DNA from: Phytohabitans rumicis
GTDB lineage: Bacteria > Actinomycetota > Actinomycetes > Mycobacteriales > Micromonosporaceae
Reading direction: 5' to 3'
Assembly: GCF_011764445.1 (NCBI RefSeq)
Contig: NZ_BLPG01000001.1
Coordinates: 1,798,001 to 1,862,000, forward strand
Length of the DNA stretch: 64,000 nt
A program made the translations under genes and the position numbers. Position 1 is the stretch's first letter; every line of letters begins with the position of its first letter. Below, one piece after another: positions 57,746 to 64,000 of this stretch. Below the pieces are notes generated by a model. It searched no databases. It was not told the DNA's origin and worked only from the letters and a program-made list of their open reading frames with translations.

Positions 57746-58618
57746 ATGCGAGGCTGGCTGCGAGCGGTGCTGTTGGGTGGCCTGATCACGGCGCTGCTGA
57801 CCGGGTGCAACCCCGCCGGCGTGGACGGGTCGCTGACCGACGACTGGAAGGCGGTCCCCGAGCCGGCGCCGTTCGTGCCCGCGACCGGCGTCTGCCACGC
57901 CGGCACCCGCCCGGTGACCCGGACGTCCCTCGGCCTCTACCTCCCGCTGGACTGCGCCGGCGAGCACGGCTTCGAGACGATCCACGTCGGACAGTTCACC
58001 GGTGCGGACGCCAGCAGCGCCACGGCGCCGGAGCTCGGCTCGCCCGCCGTCGAGGCGGCGTTCGCCCAATGCGACGCCAAGGCCGAGGAGTACCTGGGCG
58101 GTGACTGGCGGGCCGCCCGGCTGAACCTGCACCTGCTGCTGCCGAGCCTGCAAACCTGGGACGGCGGCGGTCGCTGGTTCCGCTGCGACCTCTCGGAGAT
58201 CGACGCGATCCACTCCGCCGAGACGCAGGCCCGGTCCGGGCCGCTGCGGGACGTGCTCAAGGCGGCGTCGCCGCTGGCGTACAACTGTTTCAAGGTGGTG
58301 CTGTCGGCCGACGAGCGGCAGGTCTCCCAGATGAACCAGGTCGCCTGCACCAAGGCCCACCGCACCGAGTTCGTCGGGATCTGGACCGCGCCGGACACCT
58401 CCCACGCCGACTTCGTGAAAAACCAGAAGGGCGCCGAGGCGGGCTGCCAGAAGCTCATGGCCGCGTACGTGAAGGCGCCCAACGACAGCGCCCTCGCGTC
58501 CCGCTTCACGACGATCTTCTACTACCCGATCGAGGAGCGCTGGAAAGCGGGCGACCGGGGCGTGCAGTGCTTCCTCTGGGTCTACGGCAAGGAAGCCACC
58601 CGCTCCCTGAAGGGCTGA
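57746..58618 (+). CDS. Septum-formation-domain lipoprotein
   Basis: A 290-residue exported protein. The signal with lipobox LLTGC sets the lipid cysteine at C21. Two copies of a cysteine-containing repeat (LPLDCAGEHGFETIHVGQFT and VACTKAHRTEFVGIWT) match the Septum_form domain of actinobacterial envelope proteins. ATG behind GGGGAGGG. Function unknown. Confidence 0.82.
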   Translation: MRGWLRAVLLGGLITALLTGCNPAGVDGSLTDDWKAVPEPAPFVPATGVCHAGTRPVTRTSLGLYLPLDCAGEHGFETIHVGQFTGADASSATAPELGSPAVEAAFAQCDAKAEEYLGGDWRAARLNLHLLLPSLQTWDGGGRWFRCDLSEIDAIHSAETQARSGPLRDVLKAASPLAYNCFKVVLSADERQVSQMNQVACTKAHRTEFVGIWTAPDTSHADFVKNQKGAEAGCQKLMAAYVKAPNDSALASRFTTIFYYPIEERWKAGDRGVQCFLWVYGKEATRSLKG

Positions 58619-58622
58619 CCGG

Positions 58623-59966
58623 CTAGCCGCGGCGCAGCAGCGCCAGGAACATGGCGTCGGTGCCGTGCCGGTGCGGCCAGAGCTGCACGGTCGGCCCCGA
58701 GCCCAGGCCCGGCATCCCCGCCGGCAGCACCGGCCGGGCGTCCACGAAGTCGACCGCGACGCCGCTGCGCCGCGCCGCCTCGGTGACCGTGACCTGCGTC
58801 TCCACCAGGTGCGGGGAGCACGTCACGTACGCCACCACGCCGCCCGGCCGGGCCGCGCGCAGGGCCGCCGTCAGCAACTCCCGCTGCAGCCGGGTCAGCG
58901 GCGGCAGGTCGGACGGCTGCCGGCGCCACCGCGCTTCGGGCCGGCGGCGCAGCGAGCCCAGGCCGGTGCACGGGGCGTCGACCAGGATCCGGTCGAACTC
59001 CCCGGGCAGGTCGGAGCGGCCGTCCTGGTGCAGCACCGTCACCGGCAGCCCGCGTACGGCCTGCTCGACCAGGCGGGCGCGGTGCTCGGCGACCTCGATG
59101 GCGGTCAGGTGCGCCCCGCGCTCGGCGGCGATGGCGCCCAGCAGGCCGGCCTTGCCGCCGGGGCCGGCGCACAGGTCCAGCCACCGCTCGTCGGTGCCGT
59201 CGAGCGGCGCGTCGGCGAGGGCCAGGGCCACCAGTTGGGAGCCCTCGTCCTGCACGTGTGCCCGCCCGTCCAGGATGGCCGGCAGGTCGCCGGGGGCGCC
59301 GCCGGGCAGGTAGACGGCGTACGGCGAGAACGCGCCGGGCGCCCCGCCCGCCTGGTCGGCCAGCTCGACGGCGTCGATGCGACCGGGCCGGGCGCACAGG
59401 TGCACGGGCGGGCGCTGGTTGTCTTCGATCAGCAGCCGGGTGACCTCGTCGAGGTCGCCGCCGAGCGCCTCCGCGAACGCCCGGACGATCCACTGTGGAT
59501 GGCTGTCGGAGACGGCGAGGTGCGCGACCGGGTCCTGGTCGTACGGCGGGGCGACGCGCGCGATCCAGGCGTCCAGGTCGTGGGCGGCCACCTCGCGCAG
59601 GACGGCGTTGGCGAACCCGGTCGCCCCGGGCGCGACCGAGCGGACCAGGTCGACGGTGGCGGAGACCGCGGCGTGGGCGGGCACCCGGGTGTGCAGCACC
59701 TGGTACGCCCCGAGCCGCAGCGCGTCGCGGGCCGGCGGGTCGATGCGGGTCATGTCGCGGTTGGCGGCCGCGCCCACGATCGCGTCGAGCGTGCCCTGGT
59801 GGCGCAGCGTGCCGTAGGTCAGCTCGGTGGCGAACGCCGCGTCCCGGCCGTGCAGCCGCAGGTCGCGCAGGACGTGCGGGAGGACCAGGTTGGCGTACGC
59901 GCCGTCGCGGTGCACGGCGGCGACGGCCTCGTACGCGGCCCGCCGCGGGTAGTCGGTGACCCTCAC
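58623..59966 (-). CDS. rsmB: 16S rRNA cytosine-5 methyltransferase (RsmB/Sun)
   Basis: A 447-residue enzyme methylating C967 of 16S rRNA. An N-terminal NusB-like domain ([20 protein letters not shown]) precedes the Rossmann fold with [16 protein letters not shown], the catalytic cysteines in [13 protein letters not shown] and [12 protein letters not shown] overlaps the fmt stop. Confidence 0.95.
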   Translation of the reverse strand: MRVTDYPRRAAYEAVAAVHRDGAYANLVLPHVLRDLRLHGRDAAFATELTYGTLRHQGTLDAIVGAAANRDMTRIDPPARDALRLGAYQVLHTRVPAHAAVSATVDLVRSVAPGATGFANAVLREVAAHDLDAWIARVAPPYDQDPVAHLAVSDSHPQWIVRAFAEALGGDLDEVTRLLIEDNQRPPVHLCARPGRIDAVELADQAGGAPGAFSPYAVYLPGGAPGDLPAILDGRAHVQDEGSQLVALALADAPLDGTDERWLDLCAGPGGKAGLLGAIAAERGAHLTAIEVAEHRARLVEQAVRGLPVTVLHQDGRSDLPGEFDRILVDAPCTGLGSLRRRPEARWRRQPSDLPPLTRLQRELLTAALRAARPGGVVAYVTCSPHLVETQVTVTEAARRSGVAVDFVDARPVLPAGMPGLGSGPTVQLWPHRHGTDAMFLALLRRG

Positions 59967-60906
59967 GCGCCCGGCTCCGCCCCGAAGACGAACGACTCCG
60001 ACCCGACCCGCGCGCCGCGGGCCCAGTCCAGGGCCGGCATCGCCTTCTTGCCGGCCGCGCGCACATCGCCGAGCGCCACCGGGTCGGTGGCGGTGCCGGC
60101 GAGCACGCGGTGTTTCTCCACCAGCAGGTCGCCGGGGCGCAGCTCGGGCCCGTACGGCACCGGCCGCACCGGGCCCAGCTTGACCCGGTCGCCCCGGAAC
60201 GTCGTCCAGGCGCCCGGGGCCGGCGTGCAGGCCCGGACGCGCCGGTCGACGGCGAACATCGGCTCGTTCCACCGCACCTCGGCGTCGGCCACGGTGACCT
60301 TCGGGGCGAGCGTGACCCCGTCGGCCGGCTGCGGCTCGGCCCGCGCGGTGCCCGCCTCGATCGCGTCCAGCACGGCCACCAGCAGCCCGGCGCCCGAATC
60401 GGCGAGCCGCGCCAGCAGGTCGCCGGACGTGTCGGTGGGCCGGACCTCCTCGGTCAGCGTGCCGTACACCGGTCCGGTGTCGAGCCCCTGCTCCAGCTGG
60501 AACACGCTCGCGCCGGTGATGGCGTCGCCGTGCAGGACGGCGTGCTGCACGGGGGCCGCCCCGCGCCAGGCCGGCAGCAGCGAGAAGTGCAGGTTGATCC
60601 AGCCGTGCTTGGGGATCTCCAGCGCGGACGGCGGCACCAGGGCGCCGTACGCCACCACGGGCACGCAGTCGGCCGCCAGATCGCGCAGGCGGGCCTGGAA
60701 CTCCGGCCCGCGGGGCTTGGCCGGGGTGAGCACCTCGACGCCGCGCTCGTCGGCCCACGCGCCGGCGGGCGAGCGGACCAGGTGACGGCCCCGCCCGGCG
60801 GGGCATCCGGCCGGGTCACCACGGCGACGAGCTCATGCCGGGACGCCGCGATCGCGTCCAGGGCGGGCAGGGCGACGGCCGGCGTACCGGCGAAGACGAG
60901 GCGCAC
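59963..60906 (-). CDS. fmt: Methionyl-tRNA formyltransferase, with apparent frameshift
   Basis: Formylates initiator Met-t[55 protein letters not shown] and a C-terminal OB-like domain. As read, the frame breaks between VVTRPDAP and VLTPAKPRG near 60788-60803; one added base gives [17 protein letters not shown] and a full-length protein of about 314 residues. It is normally needed for growth, so a sequence error is likely. Confidence 0.92.
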
Positions 60907-60912
60907 CCGCCG

Positions 60913-61479
60913 TCACCGACCCAGGCCGAGAGGGCTGGCCCCGGGGCTGGCGTGCGGGCTGACCTTGACGACGGGCGGCGCGGACGCGTCGTACCACTCC
61001 GCCGCCCGGACCGCCTTCATCGCCTCCTTGCGCGCTGTCGCGTCCAGCCGGTCCAGGAAGAGCACGCCGTCGAGGTGGTCGGTCTCGTGCTGGATACAGC
61101 GGGCCATCAGCTCGGTGCCGACGATCTGGATCGGGTCGCCGTACATGTTGAAGCCCTTGGCCACGACGTTGAGCCGCCGCTTGGTGTCGAAGTAGAGCCC
61201 GGGGATGGACAGGCAGCCCTCCTGGCCGTCCTGCTCCTCCTCGTCGGGGAAGCTGAGCACCGGGTTGACCAGGTGGCCGACCACGTCGTCGACGTCGAAG
61301 CTGAATACCCGCAGGCCGACGCCGAGCTGCGGCGCGGCGAGGCCGACGCCGCTGGCCTCCAGCATGGTGTCGGTGAGGTCGGCGACGAGCTTGCGCAGCT
61401 CGGCGTCGAAGTCGACGACCGCCTCGGCGGGCGTGCGGAGCACCGGGTCTCCGAAGAGGCGGATGGACTGGACGGTCAC
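60913..61479 (-). CDS. def: Peptide deformylase
   Basis: Removes formyl from nascent proteins. The three motifs GVGLAAPQ (44-51), EGCLS (87-91, metal Cys89) and HETDH (131-135) are intact; 188 residues. It lies 6 bp before fmt, its functional partner. Confidence 0.97.
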   Translation of the reverse strand: MTVQSIRLFGDPVLRTPAEAVVDFDAELRKLVADLTDTMLEASGVGLAAPQLGVGLRVFSFDVDDVVGHLVNPVLSFPDEEEQDGQEGCLSIPGLYFDTKRRLNVVAKGFNMYGDPIQIVGTELMARCIQHETDHLDGVLFLDRLDATARKEAMKAVRAAEWYDASAPPVVKVSPHASPGASPLGLGR

Positions 61480-61593
61480 GTGCGAGAGCTCCTTCGAAAG
61501 AGGGATCGTCCCAGTCTACGGAGTCCCGAACCGACGCCCGGCCCCCCGGGTAAATGGTACGTTCCGGACAGATAACGCCCGGAGGTGTACGCC

Positions 61594-61914
61594 ATGGAGT
61601 TCGTGCAGATCATCCAGTACGAGACCGACCGCGCCGACGAGGTCCGCGCCCTCGGCGAGGAGTTCCGGGCCAGGGGTCGCACCCTCGACGGCGGGCCCAC
61701 CCGGGTGACCGTCTGCCACGACCGGGACCACCCGGACCGCTACGTGACCGTGGTGGAGTTCACCTCGTACGAGTCGGCGATGGCCAACAGCGGCCGGCCG
61801 GAGACGCACGAGTTCGCGACCCGCATGGCGGAGCTGTGCAAGGCGCCGCCACGCTTCGTCAACCTGGACGTCCTGCTCCGCGACGAGTTCGAAGAGCAGA
61901 CCGACGCGTTCTAG
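61594..61914 (+). CDS. Small alpha/beta protein of unknown function
   Basis: A 106-residue protein, MEFVQIIQYETDRADEVRAL, with a pattern of strands and helices like a dimeric ferredoxin-like (ABM/dabb) fold; VTVVEFTSYESAMANSGRPE would be its second half. ATG is chosen because GGAGGT lies 8 bp upstream; a GTG three codons earlier overlaps that site. Function not recognised. Confidence 0.72.
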   Translation: MEFVQIIQYETDRADEVRALGEEFRARGRTLDGGPTRVTVCHDRDHPDRYVTVVEFTSYESAMANSGRPETHEFATRMAELCKAPPRFVNLDVLLRDEFEEQTDAF

Positions 61915-61949
61915 ACAGCGTTAACCACGGGCGCCTACCGTCCGCCCTC

Positions 61950-63143
61950 ATGCGACAGACATCCATCCGCGTAGGGGCGATCGCGCTCGCGCTCACCGTC
62001 GCCGCGACCCCCGCGGCGGCCACCTCCCATCCCGACGTGCGCCAGCCCACGCTCACCGGGTTCGCCTCGCTGCCCGCGCAGACGTACGTGCCGGCCAGCG
62101 AGCCGTCCGGCGCGGCGCTGGGCACGGCGCCGATCAACGGCGTGCAGCCGCCGTTCGCCGACCAGCCGGTCCAGGGCTTCTCGGGCATCCTGCGCGCCGG
62201 TGCCGGCACGTACGAGGTGCTCTCCGACAACGGCTACGGCACCAAGGCCAACAGCGCCGACTTCGCCCTGCGGGTGCAGCGCATCGCTCCGGTGTTCCGC
62301 ACCGGCGCGGTCGACGTGCTGGGCGGATTCAACCTCACCGACCCGGACGGCAAGGTGCCGTTCCCGCTCGTCCGCCCGGACCGGGTGCTGACCGGCCAGG
62401 ACTTCGACGTGGAGTCGATCGTCCGGGCGGTCGACGGCACGTACTGGTTCGGGGACGAGTTCGGCCCGTTCCTGCTGCACACCGACCGCGCCGGCCGGCT
62501 GCTGTCCGCCCCGGTGCCGCTGCCCGACGTACGCGCGCCGGAGAACCCGTACCTGGCCGGCGGCACGCCGAACCTGCCCAGCAGCAAGGGGTACGAGGGC
62601 ATGGCCACCTCGCCCGACGGCCGCTACCTGTACCCGCTGCTGGAGGGGACGGTCACCGGCGACCCGGCCGGCTCGCTGCGCCTGTACGAGTTCGACACGC
62701 GCGCCGGCGCGTACACCGGCCAGCGGTGGGTCTACCGGCTCGACGCGCCCAACCACGCGATCGGCGACGCGATCGCGGTCGACGCCAACCGGTTCCTGAT
62801 CATCGAGCGCGACGGCGGGCAGGGCGACGCCGCCCTGGTCAAGAAGATCTACCTGGCCGACCGCCGGGACAAGGACGGCGACGGCGCGCTGGACAAGACG
62901 CTGCTCGTCGACCTGCTCAACATCGCGAACCCGCGCCGGCTGGGCGGCTTCGGCGAGGTCTTCCGCTTCCCGTTCGTGACGATCGAGGACGTCCTGCTGC
63001 TCGACGAGCGCACGATCGCGGTCCTCAACGACAACAACTACCCGTCCTCGTCGGGCCGCACGCCGGGCCAGCCGGACAACAACGAGTTCATCACGATCCG
63101 CCTGCCGCAGTCCCTGCACCCGGACCCCCGCGCCCTGCGCTGA
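61950..63143 (+). CDS. Secreted esterase-like phytase-family protein
   Basis: A 397-residue exported protein. Signal peptide MRQTSIRVGAIALALTVAAT to AAA; then the esterase-like activity of phytase domain (SGILRAGAGTYEVLSDNGYG, DFDVESIVRAVDGTYWFGDE, KGYEGMATSPDGRYLYPLLE). A beta-propeller is expected. Convergent with priA, with 1 bp between them. Confidence 0.85.
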   Translation: MRQTSIRVGAIALALTVAATPAAATSHPDVRQPTLTGFASLPAQTYVPASEPSGAALGTAPINGVQPPFADQPVQGFSGILRAGAGTYEVLSDNGYGTKANSADFALRVQRIAPVFRTGAVDVLGGFNLTDPDGKVPFPLVRPDRVLTGQDFDVESIVRAVDGTYWFGDEFGPFLLHTDRAGRLLSAPVPLPDVRAPENPYLAGGTPNLPSSKGYEGMATSPDGRYLYPLLEGTVTGDPAGSLRLYEFDTRAGAYTGQRWVYRLDAPNHAIGDAIAVDANRFLIIERDGGQGDAALVKKIYLADRRDKDGDGALDKTLLVDLLNIANPRRLGGFGEVFRFPFVTIEDVLLLDERTIAVLNDNNYPSSSGRTPGQPDNNEFITIRLPQSLHPDPRALR

Positions 63144-63144
63144 G

Positions 63145-64000
63145 TCACAGCAGGTCCAGGGGTCGACCTGGATGCGCACCGCCTGCGCGGCCTTGCGGGC
63201 GGTGCGCACCCCGGCGGCCTCGTGCAGCGCCTTGGCCAGGGCGGCCGCCTTTCCGCGCGCGACCCGGATCAGCATGCGTTCCTGCTTCTCCCCGCCGGCA
63301 CCGGCCCGAGCACCTCCGCCCCGTCGGGCAGGTGGGCGATCGCCAGCAGGTCCGCCACCGCCTCCGGCACCCCGGTGAGGCTCGCCATCCGGGCGGCCGG
63401 CGGGAAGCCCAGCTCCCGGCGCTCGGCCAGCTCGCGCCCCGCGTACCAGGAAGGGTCCCACCGCAGCAGCGCCTGGACCGGCGGCAGCGAGCCGTCGGCG
63501 GCGATGACGACGCGGCCGCTCGGCCGCGCCAGCCCGGCGGCGTTCATCCAGCGGCGCAGCGCCTCCTCGGTGGCCCGCAGGTCGGCGCGGGTCAGCAGGG
63601 CCCAGGTGTCCAGCAGCAGCACCGCGCCGTAGCCGCCGGCCGCGATCGGCTCGGCCCCCGGCGTGGCGACCACGACCGCCGCGGCGTCCGGCACCTCGGC
63701 CAGCACCTCGTCGCGCCCGGACGTGCGCACCGGCACCCCCGGGAACGCCCGGCCCAACTCCTCCGCCGTGCGCCGGGCGCCCACGACCGAGGCGCGCAGC
63801 CGCCGCCCGCCGCACTGCGGGCACGAATACGCGGCCGACACCCGGCCGCACCACTGGCAGCTCGGCACCGCGTGCGACGAGCGCAGCGCGAGGGGCCCCG
63901 CGCAGTGCGGGCACCGAGCCGGGGTACGGCAGGCGGCGCACGCGATCGACGGCAGGTAGCCCCGGCGCGGGACCTGCACGAGCACCGGGGCGTCGGCCTT
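63145..64000 (-). CDS. priA: Primosomal protein N' (PriA), C-terminal part, two apparent frameshifts
   Basis: The C-terminal 280 or so residues of PriA, cut by the right edge. VQVPRRGYLPSIACAACR, then zinc-binding CPHC, CQWCGR and CPQCGG, followed by the C-terminal helicase-derived domain. As read, two breaks occur: the C run 63290-63293 (before EKQERMLIRVARGKAAALA) and the G run 63159-63162 (restoring IQVDPLDLL and the stop). Actinobacterial PriA commonly lacks helicase residues; that part is outside the window. Confidence 0.9.

Noticed and set aside
54758-58618. A 1,286-codon plus-strand open frame
   Set aside because: Only its last 290 codons (from 57746) look like a protein, with a lipobox and ribosome site. 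The rest is antisense to ribD, the riboswitch, the GGDEF gene and rpe.

Overview
The window is very GC-rich DNA with frequent GTG starts and four-base gene overlaps. It carries an argCJBDFRGH operon, a SARP regulator and an infC-rpmI-rplT-pheST block. This points to an actinomycete, most likely of the Micromonosporaceae; the family is inferred, since no rRNA is present. No tRNA, rRNA, CRISPR array, transposase or phage gene was recognised.

Positions 1-18.9 kb hold a biosynthetic gene cluster built only from discrete enzymes. A minus-strand operon runs from 9.4 to 1.7 kb: acyl-AMP ligase, ACP, FabF-type ketosynthase, hydroxymandelate-synthase-like dioxygenase, PhyH dioxygenase, DUF3050 protein, then E1 alpha and E1 beta of a thiamine-diphosphate dehydrogenase. 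A SARP regulator, a second ligase and an ABC-2 permease follow on the same strand. A plus-strand operon (13.3-18.9 kb) carries two tandem free-standing condensation enzymes, a KAS III-like enzyme, an ACP, a reduced thiolase-fold protein and a methyltransferase. An ACP-glycosyltransferase pair and the start of a drug-exporter ATPase lie at the left edge. The set suggests an aryl (tyrosine- or phenylalanine-derived) unit that is activated, joined on carrier proteins, methylated, glycosylated and exported. I do not recognise the product.

18.9-23.1 kb holds a secreted alpha-amylase, a cupin, an SMR efflux pump with its TetR regulator, and a 3-methyladenine DNA glycosylase. 23.1-31.4 kb is the complete arginine operon behind an ArgR-type promoter. 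31.5-32.3 kb is an ArsR/AHSA1 pair. 32.7-38.7 kb is a four-gene surface-glycan operon. 38.7-44.3 kb is pheT, pheS, an rRNA methyltransferase, rplT, rpmI and infC. After a gene-poor stretch full of inverted repeats (44.4-45.3 kb) come a PH-domain protein, Hsp20, a DMT transporter, hisG and hisE, a sigma factor with a GerMN-type partner, and an amino-acid ABC transporter. 52.4-56 kb is ribH-ribBA-ribE-ribD behind an FMN riboswitch. 56-64 kb holds a REC-GGDEF protein, rpe, a lipoprotein, rsmB, fmt, def, a small protein, an esterase-like secreted protein and the 3' part of priA.

Two window-wide patterns matter. First, eight genes carry nine apparent frameshifts, each repaired by adding one G or C to a G/C run. 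Essential genes (fmt, priA) are among them, so these are probably assembly errors. Second, at least three families of intergenic palindromes, rich in TGATCA or GATCAAGG, recur; some supply the stop codons of the genes they abut.
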